Below are positions 10,310 to 18,147 of a stretch of 64,000 bases of DNA, one piece after another. Origin of the DNA: Shewanella halotolerans (GTDB taxonomy: Bacteria; Pseudomonadota; Gammaproteobacteria; Enterobacterales; Shewanellaceae). Within the stretch, counting starts at the first letter, position 1. The number at the start of each line of letters is the position of its first letter. Both the position numbers and the translations under genes were made by a program. The notes under the pieces were generated by a model. The model was not told the origin of the DNA, did not search any database, and saw only the letters and a list, made by a program, of their open reading frames with translations. Location: the NCBI RefSeq assembly GCF_019457535.1, contig NZ_CP080417.1:1860001-1924000 (forward strand), read 5' to 3'.

Positions 10310-11746
10310 TTAGGCTTCTTCTGGTAACTCTTCTTCGCCGCGGCCCTTAGTCTTCACTATGATGAGTGCGGTAATTACCAAGGTCGATACCACACCGGCA
10401 ATGGTAGAAACCGTCATAGGTAGGCCTGCACCTAAGGTGGCAGAGTTCAGCAGGAAGCTAATAACCACAGTGGTCATGAACATGGCCGGTACGGTACAGA
10501 TCCAGTGCAGCTTGTTATGACGCAGCAGGTAGGCAGAAGCGGTCCAAAGCATCATCACGGCTGTGGTCTGGTTAGCCACACCGAAGTAACGCCAGATCAC
10601 CCCGAAGTCGACCTGAGTCAGAATCGCACCAATCACAAACAGTGGGATAGCCAGGACCAGACGCTTAGGCAATGCAGTCTGTGGCATCTTGAAGAACTCA
10701 GACAAGATCAGACGTGCAGAGCGGAATGCAGTATCGCCAGAGGTGATAGGGAGAACAATCACACCCAGGATAGCCATGAATCCACCCACAGCGCCTAGCA
10801 GGCCGGTAGAAGCTTCATACACAACGTTTGCAGGGTTACCCGCCATGCCGGCATTCAGACCTTCTACGCCGCCGAAGAATGACAGGGCGATAGCACACCA
10901 GATCAGGGCGATAATACCTTCACCTATCATGGCACCGTAGAACACGAAACGGCCGTTAGACTCATTCTCGACACAGCGAGCCATCAGCGGTGACTGAGTG
11001 GCGTGGAAGCCAGATACGGCGCCACAGGCGATGGTGATGAACAGGGCAGGCCAGAGAGGCATGTCGTTAGGGTTCAGGTTAGACAGGAAGTCACCGGCGC
11101 TGAAACCTGGCAGCAGAGTGTGCTCGCTAGAGACGATCAGTGCTATGGTCAGACCCACAGACATGAACAGCAGCAGGGCGCCGAAGAAGGGATAGAGGCG
11201 ACCAATGATCTTGTCGACCGGCACGATAGTGGCGATCAGATAGTAAGTGAAGATGATGCCTAGGAACAGGCTAACGTCCCAACCGGTCAACTTGCCTAGG
11301 AGGCCAGCTGGCGCCGAGATGAAGACCACGCCCACTAGCAGTAGGAGTATGATGGCAAACACGTTCATGAAGTGCTTGGCGCTGTTGCCCAGGTACTTAC
11401 CGGCAAGGTTTGGCACAGACTGGCCATTGTTGCGCACCGACAGCATGCCAGAGAAGTAGTCATGCACCGCACCGGCGAAGATACAGCCGATCACGATCCA
11501 CAACATGGCGGCGGGACCATAGAGGGCACCTAAGATAGGGCCGAAGATGGGGCCAACACCTGCAATGTTCAGCAACTGAATCAGGTAGACCTTACCTTTT
11601 GACATAGGCACATAGTCGACGCCGTCTGTCTTGGTAAAGGCGGGGGTTTGGCGAGCGGTATTGATACCGAACACCTTCTCAACAAACTTACCGTAGATGA
11701 AGTATCCGCCGAGTAGCAGGCCGACACACATTAGAAACCACATCAT
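10310..11746 (-). CDS. CstA-family transporter, probable pyruvate/peptide uptake (BtsT-like)
   Basis: A 478-residue multi-pass inner-membrane protein of the carbon-starvation CstA family, with many hydrophobic helices. Family motifs include NIAGVGPIFGPILGALYGP, GAVHDYFSGMLSVRNNGQS and SGFHATQSPLMAR. It is shorter than E. coli CstA and BtsT (about 700 residues), as is usual for the short branch. I place the start at ATG 11746, because GGGAGT lies 8 bases upstream; ATG 11761 has no ribosome-binding site and would contain that sequence. The adjacent BtsS/BtsR-like pair and a matching operator upstream suggest it is the target transporter, as BtsT is in E. coli (a pyruvate/H+ symporter). Substrate is inferred. 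Confidence 0.88.
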   Translation of the reverse strand: MMWFLMCVGLLLGGYFIYGKFVEKVFGINTARQTPAFTKTDGVDYVPMSKGKVYLIQLLNIAGVGPIFGPILGALYGPAAMLWIVIGCIFAGAVHDYFSGMLSVRNNGQSVPNLAGKYLGNSAKHFMNVFAIILLLLVGVVFISAPAGLLGKLTGWDVSLFLGIIFTYYLIATIVPVDKIIGRLYPFFGALLLFMSVGLTIALIVSSEHTLLPGFSAGDFLSNLNPNDMPLWPALFITIACGAVSGFHATQSPLMARCVENESNGRFVFYGAMIGEGIIALIWCAIALSFFGGVEGLNAGMAGNPANVVYEASTGLLGAVGGFMAILGVIVLPITSGDTAFRSARLILSEFFKMPQTALPKRLVLAIPLFVIGAILTQVDFGVIWRYFGVANQTTAVMMLWTASAYLLRHNKLHWICTVPAMFMTTVVISFLLNSATLGAGLPMTVSTIAGVVSTLVITALIIVKTKGRGEEELPEEA

Positions 11747-11815
11747 AATTAGTACTCCCATTTAAAGTTAACAAGAGTGTAACCTGTCGGCAATTTAAGG
11801 AAACCGACATTTAGG

Positions 11816-11844
11816 TGAGTGGTCGAATAAGCAGATTAAGCGGT
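11816..11844 (-). promoter_or_regulatory. Putative BtsR operator upstream of the CstA-family gene
   Basis: Read on the minus strand: ACCGCTTA (11844-11837), 13 bases, then ACCACTCA (11823-11816). E. coli BtsR (YehT) is known to bind two direct ACC[G/A]CT[C/T]A repeats with a 13-bp spacer before btsT. Both copies here fit, with the same spacing. The site ends about 70 bp before the transporter start, right for activation. A separate inverted repeat TGTCGG/CCGACA (11785-11790, 11804-11809) lies between it and the gene. Confidence 0.75.
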
Positions 11845-11865
11845 AAAATCGAGCCGGTAACTGTA

Positions 11866-12576
11866 TTAGTGAAAGCCGAAGAGCTGTTTTATCGGTTTCA
11901 GGAAGCGGCGGGAGACGGGGACCGTCTTACCCGAGTGGGTCAGGACCTCGGCGCCATTTTCTAAGATCACTATCTCGCTGATCGCCTGGGGTGAGACCAG
12001 ATACTGCTTGTGGCAGCGTACCAGATCTGTCTTCTCCTCCAGCACCTTGAGGGTCAGATGGGTGTGTACTTGCTCCTGCGCCGTGGTGACATGGATGCCG
12101 CTGAGATCGCTAAAGGCAAACTCCACCTCTTCGACATTGATCACCTTGAGACGGTTTCCGCAGTAACAGGGGACATGTTCGAGCTGGGTGGGCAACACGG
12201 CGTCGAGTGGCACTTGGTGCAGGTCCCGGCGCACCCTGGAAATCGTGGTGGCCAGACGCGCCTCATCCACGGGTTTGAGCAGATAGTCGAAGGCATGATT
12301 GTCGAAGGCCTTGATGGCGTATTCATCAAAGGCGGTGACAAACACCACTCTGGGCATGTTGTCGGGATCTAACATGGCCACCATTTCGAGCCCACTTATC
12401 TTGGGCATCTGAATATCGACGAAAATAAGTTGCGGTTTGAGTTTGCCTATTGCCTGCATCCCCTCGATGGCGTTGCTGCATTGGCCTATTACCTCGAGAT
12501 CGGGATAGATCTTGAGTTGGTCGTTGAGGGCTTCGCGGGCAAAGGGTTCATCATCGATAATTAAGCAAGTGATCAC
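11866..12576 (-). CDS. btsR: LytTR-family response regulator, BtsR-like
   Basis: A 236-residue two-component regulator. The receiver domain (about 1-120) has the acidic pair DDE at 8-10, phospho-acceptor Asp54 (FVDIQMPKISGLEM), and TAFDEYAIKAFDNHAFDYLLKP, all very close to E. coli BtsR. The C-terminal LytTR DNA-binding domain spans about 135-236. It overlaps the sensor kinase gene by 4 bases, so the two are translationally coupled. The nearby CstA-type transporter and the spaced repeat at 11816-11844 suggest that transporter is its target. Symbol assigned by similarity and context. Confidence 0.9.
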   Translation of the reverse strand: MITCLIIDDEPFAREALNDQLKIYPDLEVIGQCSNAIEGMQAIGKLKPQLIFVDIQMPKISGLEMVAMLDPDNMPRVVFVTAFDEYAIKAFDNHAFDYLLKPVDEARLATTISRVRRDLHQVPLDAVLPTQLEHVPCYCGNRLKVINVEEVEFAFSDLSGIHVTTAQEQVHTHLTLKVLEEKTDLVRCHKQYLVSPQAISEIVILENGAEVLTHSGKTVPVSRRFLKPIKQLFGFH

Positions 12577-14270
12577 GCTGTGGGTTCCGTTTGTGCCGCA
12601 TCATTTAGCGGCAGGGTAATAATAACTTGAGTAAAACGGTCCTTCTCGCAGTTGATCTTAACGCCATAGTGGAGGCCAAACAGGCTCTGGATCCGCTTAT
12701 GGACGATGGACATACCTAATCCTGAGGTGTCTGTATTGAGCTCTTCTCGATACAGACCTGCATTATCTCTTACTTCCAATATTAATAAATCTTGCTCGGC
12801 TCTGCCACTGACCCAGATTTCCCCGGGTTCCAGCAGGTGTGAGGTACCATGCTTCACCGCATTTTCTATGATGGGCTGCAGGGTAAAGGCCGGTAGGCGG
12901 TAATGGTGCAGCGTGGCTGGAATGTCGATATGCACGCTGAGCTTATCGATAAATCTTGCCTTCTCTATGGTGAGATAGGCGTCGATATGTTCCAGCTCAT
13001 CGCTGAGGGTCACCAGGCCTGTGGTGCGCTTGAGGTTGATGCGCAGGAACTGCGACAGGTGTTGCAGCAGCTGCCTCGCCATCAGGGGATCCTTGCCTAT
13101 GATGGCGGCGATGGTGTTGAGTGCATTAAACAGGAAATGGGGATTAACCTGCGCCTGCAGCAGCTTGAGCTCAGCCTGAGTCAGCAGGCTTTGTTGCAGC
13201 TCATAGCGACCGTAGAGGATCTGGTTACTCATCAGCCTGGCAATCCCTTCACCTAGCGTGCGGTTAATGTTGAGAAACAGCTTATTCTTGGGCTCATAGA
13301 GTTTGATGGTGCCTATCACTTCAGACTCGCACCTCAGGGGGATCACCAGGCTGGAGCCAAGGCGACACTGAGGCGAGATGGAGCAGGCATAGGGGGTCTC
13401 CACACCGTCGGCGAACATGACACAGTTCTGTTCTATGGCATCTTGGGTGATCTTAGATGAAATGGGCGTGCCGGGAATATGATGGTCGTCGCCGATGCCG
13501 ATGAAGGCGAGTAGTTTTTCTCTATCGGTGATCGCCACCGCGCCGACATTAGTCTCCTCCAATATGATCTGCGCCACCTTAGTGCTGCCCTCCTGATCGA
13601 ATCCCTTGGAGAGGATCCCGACGCTGCGCTCGGCAATCTTAAGCGCCTTGGTGGAGAAGGCGGAGGAGAGCTTGTCGAACATGGTCTTCTGATCCCGCAC
13701 CATGCTCATGAAGAGGGCGGCGCCGATGGAGTTGACCGTCAACATGGGCAGGGCGATCTGTTTAACCAGGGCTAGGGCATCACCATAGGGCTTGGCGATG
13801 GCCAGGATCAGCGCCATCTGTAGCATCTCGGCCGAGAAGGTGACCAGGGCGACCAGCAGCGGCGCATAGACCATCTCGCTGCGGTTTTGCTTTCGCAGGT
13901 AATAACCGACTATGCCCGCCGATAGGCCCTCTAACGTGGTGGAGATGGCGCAGGCCAAGTCGGTAAAGCCGCCCATGCTGTATCTGTGCAGGCCGCCGGT
14001 TAAGCCCACCAAAAAGCCGGTAACCGGTCCACCTAACAGGCCGCCGAGCACGGCGCCCATGGCGCGGGTATTGGCGATGGCATCGTTGGTCTGCTCACCA
14101 AAATAGGTGGCCATGATGCAGAAACCCGAGAAGATTAGATAGATGTAGACCTTATGGGGCAGACGGGTTGCCGTCTCGGCAAATAGCTTAAACAGCGGCG
14201 TCTTACTCAGCAGGTACACTATGACCAGGTAGAGGCACATCTGTTGGGTGAGCAGGAGGATTAAAGGCAT
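12573..14270 (-). CDS. btsS: LytS-type sensor histidine kinase, BtsS-like
   Basis: A 565-residue membrane kinase. The first ~165 residues form the 5TM Lyt receptor domain (several helices with the AIANTRAMGAVLGGLLGGP segment). A GAF-like domain follows at about 220-350, then the His-kinase dimerisation motif QAQVNPHFLFNALNTI with the phospho-His, and an ATPase domain with N-box IIENAVKHG and G-box SGLGMSIVHKR. In E. coli, BtsS senses external pyruvate and phosphorylates BtsR. The same ligand is plausible here but not shown. The gene is first of the btsS-btsR pair, whose reading frames overlap. Confidence 0.9.
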   Translation of the reverse strand: MPLILLLTQQMCLYLVIVYLLSKTPLFKLFAETATRLPHKVYIYLIFSGFCIMATYFGEQTNDAIANTRAMGAVLGGLLGGPVTGFLVGLTGGLHRYSMGGFTDLACAISTTLEGLSAGIVGYYLRKQNRSEMVYAPLLVALVTFSAEMLQMALILAIAKPYGDALALVKQIALPMLTVNSIGAALFMSMVRDQKTMFDKLSSAFSTKALKIAERSVGILSKGFDQEGSTKVAQIILEETNVGAVAITDREKLLAFIGIGDDHHIPGTPISSKITQDAIEQNCVMFADGVETPYACSISPQCRLGSSLVIPLRCESEVIGTIKLYEPKNKLFLNINRTLGEGIARLMSNQILYGRYELQQSLLTQAELKLLQAQVNPHFLFNALNTIAAIIGKDPLMARQLLQHLSQFLRINLKRTTGLVTLSDELEHIDAYLTIEKARFIDKLSVHIDIPATLHHYRLPAFTLQPIIENAVKHGTSHLLEPGEIWVSGRAEQDLLILEVRDNAGLYREELNTDTSGLGMSIVHKRIQSLFGLHYGVKINCEKDRFTQVIITLPLNDAAQTEPTA

Positions 14271-14427
14271 AGAAACTTGGGTACTCGTGTGGGAGAGGCC
14301 TTAGTGATCCTCAGCATAGCACTGGCGCTGGTTTTAGGACAAGGGCGGGCTTTGGGCTCGGGATCAAAGTTTCTGCTACCGAGATAGGTTATAAAGAGAC
14401 ATCTATTTTATATCTTTTAGGAAGAGT

Positions 14428-14670
14428 ATGTCAGATTCAATTCATGGCCATCAGGTGATGGAACTTATGTTGTCCTTGGGCCGCGCCGTATCTAAGGGGG
14501 AGCTGACTCAGCTCATGCATGAGGAGTTTGGTGAGCAGGCTCGTTACCATACTTGCTCGGCCAGCGAGATGGATGCTCAGGAGCTGATCGCGTTTCTCGA
14601 GCGCAAGGGTAAGTTTACCGAGTCGGCCGAGGGGATCGCCACCGCAGCCGATCGTATCTGTAATCACTAA
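14428..14670 (+). CDS. yecH: YecH family protein (DUF2492, putative metal-binding)
   Basis: An 80-residue protein with the YecH hallmarks IHGHQVMELML, FGEQARYHTCSA, MDAQELIAFLERKGKF and a C-terminal DRICNH. The conserved His and Cys residues suggest a metal site, though no function is established for the family. A good AGGAAGAG ribosome-binding site precedes the ATG. It converges with the ribbon-helix-helix gene, 7 bases from its stop. Confidence 0.88.
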   Translation: MSDSIHGHQVMELMLSLGRAVSKGELTQLMHEEFGEQARYHTCSASEMDAQELIAFLERKGKFTESAEGIATAADRICNH

Positions 14671-14677
14671 CGAATGA

Positions 14678-15022
14678 TTAGTCTTGGCTGAGCTCTATCA
14701 GGGCTTGTAGCTCGGCCTTGGATTTTCTGGCGAACTCGGTGATCATCATACGGATCAGCCGAGACTTGGCGACCTTGCTCTCCTTCGCCAGGGTATTGAG
14801 CTGGGCTATGCTGGTCTCGGTCAGGGTGAAGGTGGCGTGGCGAAAGATGCGACTCGCCTGCTTCTTCTGGTTGACCGTGGTGTTTGTTTTACGTGACTTT
14901 TTGACGCGATTGGAAAGGCTCGGCTGACCAAACGCATAGTTGTTGGCATCCTCGATAAATTCTTCAACCGACAATTTCTTGCGAGGTTTGGATTTACGAC
15001 GTTTAAGATCAGTTAAGCTCAT
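14678..15022 (-). CDS. Ribbon-helix-helix protein, probable ParG-like partner of the adjacent ParA
   Basis: A 114-residue basic protein starting MSLTDLKRRKSKPRKK at ATG 15022, overlapping the end of the ParA gene by 14 bases. The first ~65 residues are polar and charged. The last ~45 (ATFTLTETSIAQLNTLAKES, then VAKSRLIRMMITEF) read as a beta strand plus two helices of a ribbon-helix-helix DNA-binding domain. A mobile basic tail before an RHH domain, encoded just after a small ParA, is the layout of ParG in type Ib partition systems. Assignment is from architecture only. A longer in-frame extension upstream would lie wholly inside parA and is unlikely. Confidence 0.65.
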   Translation of the reverse strand: MSLTDLKRRKSKPRKKLSVEEFIEDANNYAFGQPSLSNRVKKSRKTNTTVNQKKQASRIFRHATFTLTETSIAQLNTLAKESKVAKSRLIRMMITEFARKSKAELQALIELSQD

Positions 15023-15677
15023 AGGAATTTTCTGGTGGTATCGCAAACAGTTCGTCTGCGATAGCACGTATCTCGGCGGCGGCTTTTCCATCCGGTTCGA
15101 TTTCGATGACCGACGATCCCTGTTCTTCACTGTCATCGTAGACGTTGCGGCTAAAGGTTACCGCGTCCAGCACCCTGAGCCCGAACGACTCAACCACCTC
15201 TTTGGCCTCCAATATGCGTTTATATTGGCTGGGCAGCGCAGGACATTGTGTCATCACCACGGTTGCAACCATCTTAGGGTTAACCATCTTACAGGTGCTG
15301 AGCATATCTTCCATATGAGGGAGGGTCTTGAGATCCCGCCGCTTGGGCCTGAGTGGCAGCACCACATAGGTGGCTACCGACATGGCCGCGCGCATCGCCA
15401 GGTTATCCTGACCGCCACAGTCCACGATCACATAGTCGAACCTTTGGTCTAAGCCAAGCAGATCATTACGAATTTTACCGTACAGTTGAATACAGTTGAT
15501 AGCGGGTAGACTGGCATCTTCGTTACGGGCCTGGATCCAGTCTGAGGTGGTGCGCTGGGGATCACAGTCGACCATTAATACATTGGCATTGTATTTTTGA
15601 GTGATATGTACGGCGATATTCTGGGCCAGGCAACTCTTGCCCGCACCGCCTTTCTCACCCCCAACAAGCAGAATCAT
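15009..15677 (-). CDS. Small ParA/MinD-superfamily ATPase (ParF-like)
   Basis: A 222-residue Walker ATPase without an N-terminal DNA-binding domain. The deviant Walker A is GGEKGGAGKSCLAQNIA, with the signature lysine of the ParA/MinD group. The A' motif is VLMVDCDPQRTTSDW and Walker B is YVIVDCGGQ. Size and lack of an HTH place it near type Ib ParF-like proteins, which form filaments or gradients to position cargo. The RHH gene overlaps its 3' end, and a PilZ gene lies 113 bp upstream on the same strand. No plasmid, prophage or integrase gene is nearby, so this is a chromosomal orphan pair. Cargo unknown. Confidence 0.85.
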   Translation of the reverse strand: MILLVGGEKGGAGKSCLAQNIAVHITQKYNANVLMVDCDPQRTTSDWIQARNEDASLPAINCIQLYGKIRNDLLGLDQRFDYVIVDCGGQDNLAMRAAMSVATYVVLPLRPKRRDLKTLPHMEDMLSTCKMVNPKMVATVVMTQCPALPSQYKRILEAKEVVESFGLRVLDAVTFSRNVYDDSEEQGSSVIEIEPDGKAAAEIRAIADELFAIPPENSYELN

Positions 15678-15790
15678 AGCGTGTCTCCCTCAAGCATTGG
15701 CACTGGTTTATGTCGCAGAACTTGTGCTGTTTAGTATAGAACAGAGTTATGGATACTGCCTGAACTCCCGTTTTTAGTTCACTGAAAAGG

Positions 15791-16093
15791 CTAAATAATT
15801 TGCATCGCAACCTGGAAACGGTGCGGGCCACATTCGCTGCAGCGACACACCTGAGCCTTGATGCTGTTTTGTTTGTCTGTATTGGGGTTGAAGGTGACCG
15901 TGAGCAGTTCGCCCAGTGTAAAGGCCTGCTTGTATTCAATCAGCACACCACGACGTGCCAGATCCATACAGATAGCATCATCTGTGTGCACCACGCCTAA
16001 GCCATCTGTCCATGAGATCAGGATGCGCTCGGCTTCCATGTCAACCCGCAGGGATTGACGGCGTTCTTCAAAATCTTCGTGGCTTTGATCCAT
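15791..16093 (-). CDS. PilZ domain protein
   Basis: A 100-residue single-domain protein. The RRQSLRVDMEAE segment matches the RxxxR half of the PilZ cyclic-di-GMP site. The second half, normally [D/N]xSxxG, reads DLARRG, with the Ser replaced, so nucleotide binding is likely weakened or altered. Four cysteines are present (C42 and a CRCSEC cluster near the C-terminus), which is unusual for a PilZ domain. It may be co-transcribed with the ParA/RHH pair downstream. Confidence 0.75.
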   Translation of the reverse strand: MDQSHEDFEERRQSLRVDMEAERILISWTDGLGVVHTDDAICMDLARRGVLIEYKQAFTLGELLTVTFNPNTDKQNSIKAQVCRCSECGPHRFQVAMQII

Positions 16094-16396
16094 CAGAGTA
16101 TTCCTTGCTGTTAGAGATAGGGGTAAAGCCTTTTAAACGTAGCACAGTTTATGAGGGAAATAATAGTTATAACAACATGAATAACGGTTAGTTATTTGCA
16201 GGCGAGCTGATGGGATAAACCGGCTAGTGAGGAGCGATAAGGAGTGAATAGGTGCGCAGTGACGCTTGAGGGATTTACGTGTGTCGGCTGAGTCAGGCAT
16301 TTTGCGATAAGAGGGGCGGCGCTTACCGTCTTATGACTTACCGCCCCGTAACTTGTCTGCCATTGCTGGCCTACAACTCGCTGGTTTATAAACAGG
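16094..16396. other. Intergenic region with a GC-rich inverted repeat
   Basis: No convincing gene. GGGGCGG (16313-16319) and CCGCCCC (16341-16347) form a perfect inverted repeat around 21 bases. The 7-mer CTTACCG is directly repeated at 16322-16328 and 16337-16343. There is no T tract, so this is not a classical terminator. It lies between the psiE stop and the upstream side of the PilZ gene, and could be part of the PilZ promoter region. Confidence 0.5.
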
Positions 16397-16801
16397 CTAG
16401 TGGTCGTCCTCTTTGCGCGGATAGGGGAGCTTTAGCTGACCCCAGCGGATCACGATAACCGTGCTGGCGAGGACCAGGGTAGATACAGATATGGCCAGAA
16501 TGCGCCAGTCTTCCATTCCCTTCATATCGAGTATCAGATAACGGGCCAAAGCGACGATGGCGATATAGAGCGGCATTCGCACCGGCAACTTACCCGATTC
16601 GGCATAGTTAGCCACCATGGCCAGCACCTCGAGATAGATGAAGAGTAGCAGCAGATCAGCCAGCGCCACCTCTCCCATCTTGATGATGTGCGCTATCTCT
16701 TGCCCTATAGCCACTATGGTGGCGATGGCGATGATAATTAAAACAAAATGTTCTATTGCTTTGAGGCTTTTAGAGCCATATTGCGTGTAGAGTTTTCCCA
16801 T
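16397..16801 (-). CDS. psiE: PsiE family membrane protein
   Basis: A 134-residue protein with four predicted membrane helices (FVLIIIAIATIVAIG; LADLLLLFIYLEVLAMVANY; LYIAIVALARYLIL; ILAISVSTLVLASTVIVI), matching the phosphate-starvation-inducible PsiE family. The biochemical role is unknown. In E. coli, psiE is controlled by PhoB and by cAMP-CRP. Here a perfect TGTGA-N6-TCACA site lies 65 bp upstream of the start, while I could not find a clear Pho box. No ribosome-binding site is obvious before the ATG. Confidence 0.9.
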   Translation of the reverse strand: MGKLYTQYGSKSLKAIEHFVLIIIAIATIVAIGQEIAHIIKMGEVALADLLLLFIYLEVLAMVANYAESGKLPVRMPLYIAIVALARYLILDMKGMEDWRILAISVSTLVLASTVIVIRWGQLKLPYPRKEDDH

Positions 16802-16805
16802 AAAT

Positions 16806-16850
16806 AGCGCTCAATAGTGTTTTTATAGATGGTAACAAGTATTGAGCGCT
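16806..16850 (-). promoter_or_regulatory. 11-bp inverted repeat in the psiE promoter region
   Basis: AGCGCTCAATA (16806-16816) and TATTGAGCGCT (16840-16850) are perfect inverted copies separated by 23 bp. A plausible -10 (TATAAA on the minus strand, 16827-16822) lies between them. The arms would then flank the core promoter, near the start site and the -35. It could be an operator for an unknown regulator or, if transcribed whole, an RNA hairpin before the start codon. Confidence 0.55.
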
Positions 16851-16865
16851 ACGCCAGCGTCTGGG

Positions 16866-16881
16866 TGTGATGCTTTTCACA
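16866..16881 (-). promoter_or_regulatory. CRP-type site upstream of psiE
   Basis: TGTGATGCTTTTCACA is an exact TGTGA-N6-TCACA core of the cAMP-CRP consensus. It is centred about 60 bp upstream of the likely transcription start inferred from the TATAAA at 16827-16822, a common class I position. CRP control of psiE is known in E. coli. Confidence 0.7.
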
Positions 16882-16909
16882 ATCTGACGCTTTAGCCTCT
16901 GTTAGGCAC

Positions 16910-18082
16910 CTAGCCCGGTCTGCCATCTACCCTTGGCGTGAGCAAAATGGGGGCATAGCAGATAACGAAGGTGCCAAAGGCGAAGATCCAGGCGACCATC
17001 GCTATAGTCAGCCAGAGCATAAACTGCGTCGGGAACAGGCTGGCCAAGACCCGGGTGATGGTCGAGATAAGGATCAAGGCGAAGGCGCCCGTCATTACCT
17101 TAGGTGGCAAGAGGTTACGACCCGTGTGACCTAGCGAGACCCTGGCCATCATCGCCAGGATCATACCACCTAGTCCCCCCACCGTCATGGCATGCAAACC
17201 GGCAGAGACGCTGGCCCCTACAGCGATCAGCAGTAGACCCACAGGGATGCAGAGATAGCTCAGGTGTAGCGACCAGAGCAGTGGCACGCCAAAGGTAGAC
17301 TGCACGCCCCAACGAGACCAGCGCACCAGCAGGGTGAGCCCGGCCACGGTGGCGCAGAGCATTATTGCAAGTGGCTGACCGATAAGCATGGCGATAAAGA
17401 GCGCCATCAGGCTGACGAAGGTGAGCTTTTCCAGCCAGGAGATGTTGTCCAGTCGCTGCCACTGTGTGGCTCTGTCGGTGAAGAAGGGGATCACCCGACC
17501 GCCGATGAGGGCCACTATGGTGACCATCAAGATGGTGGCGCCTTGAAAGGCGTGGGATACCAGCAGGCTGTTTTGGCTGCTGACGCCGTAGTAACTCAGG
17601 GCGTTGGCTACCGTCAGCAGGAGGAGAATGGGGATGAAGGCAAAGTTACGCCACTGCCTGACGGCGATCACTTGTCTCGCCAGTACCAGCGCGGCCGCCG
17701 GAGCGAACAGCAGATCAAGCATGGCGACCACCTCAAATGTGCCCCATTGATTGTGTGCCAGCAAGATGCGCGGCGCCAGCCATAGCAGGAAGAGGGCGCC
17801 CAGAGGCCAGCCCTTGATACTCTTCTGGCCGGTCCAGGTCTGTGAGGCGGTCAACAGGAAGCCAGCGACAATCGCCATCACGAAGCCGAATAACATCTCA
17901 TGGCCGTGCCACCATAGTGGATTACCATGGGGCGTGAAGCCGAGACGACCGGTGAGAAAGCTTCCCCACAGCGCCAGAGCGACCAGGCTGAACAGGGCGC
18001 CAAATAGGAAGAAGGGACGAAATCCCAAACGCAGTAGGGCGAGTTTGGGTTGGAGATGGGCGGGTTCGTCTATGTTAAGCAT
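16910..18082 (-). CDS. nnrS: NnrS family membrane protein
   Basis: A 390-residue polytopic protein of the NnrS family (about 12 helices), a heme- and copper-associated membrane protein linked to nitric-oxide stress. Characteristic segments are RLGFRPFFLFGALFS at about 17-31, NPLWWHGHEMLFGFV with the conserved His residues, GGRVIPFFTDRA, and HAMTVGGLGGMILAMMARVSLGHTGR. Length is typical. The upstream region holds an NsrR-like palindrome overlapping a TATAAT, consistent with NO-responsive control. It appears monocistronic. Confidence 0.93.
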   Translation of the reverse strand: MLNIDEPAHLQPKLALLRLGFRPFFLFGALFSLVALALWGSFLTGRLGFTPHGNPLWWHGHEMLFGFVMAIVAGFLLTASQTWTGQKSIKGWPLGALFLLWLAPRILLAHNQWGTFEVVAMLDLLFAPAAALVLARQVIAVRQWRNFAFIPILLLLTVANALSYYGVSSQNSLLVSHAFQGATILMVTIVALIGGRVIPFFTDRATQWQRLDNISWLEKLTFVSLMALFIAMLIGQPLAIMLCATVAGLTLLVRWSRWGVQSTFGVPLLWSLHLSYLCIPVGLLLIAVGASVSAGLHAMTVGGLGGMILAMMARVSLGHTGRNLLPPKVMTGAFALILISTITRVLASLFPTQFMLWLTIAMVAWIFAFGTFVICYAPILLTPRVDGRPG

Positions 18083-18119
18083 ACGCGTCTCATTATATAT
18101 CCGAGTAATTATGTCGGGT

Positions 18120-18147
18120 ATTATAAGGTGTAATTTATATGCATGTA
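18120..18147 (-). promoter_or_regulatory. NsrR-like operator and -10 element for nnrS
   Basis: On the minus strand, TACATGCATATAAAT followed by TACACCTT (18147-18125) fits the palindromic NsrR consensus AAGATGCATTT-N-AAATGCATCTT at 16 of 22 defined positions. TATAAT (18125-18120) abuts it as a -10, so the site fills the -35/-10 spacer, a repressor position. nnrS is a known NsrR regulon member in gammaproteobacteria. Confidence 0.6.

Noticed and set aside
15009..15136. Long N-terminal extension of the RHH protein
   Set aside because: It would be encoded entirely within the parA frame, and the RHH protein starts well at ATG 15022.
14678..15677. ParA/RHH pair as a plasmid or prophage remnant
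   Set aside because: No integrase, replication gene, phage gene, tRNA or flanking att-like repeat nearby; base composition looks like its surroundings by eye.
15655..15939. A 94-codon frame spanning the parA start, the gap and the PilZ end
   Set aside because: Overlaps two better-supported genes in another frame and has no domain or ribosome-binding site.
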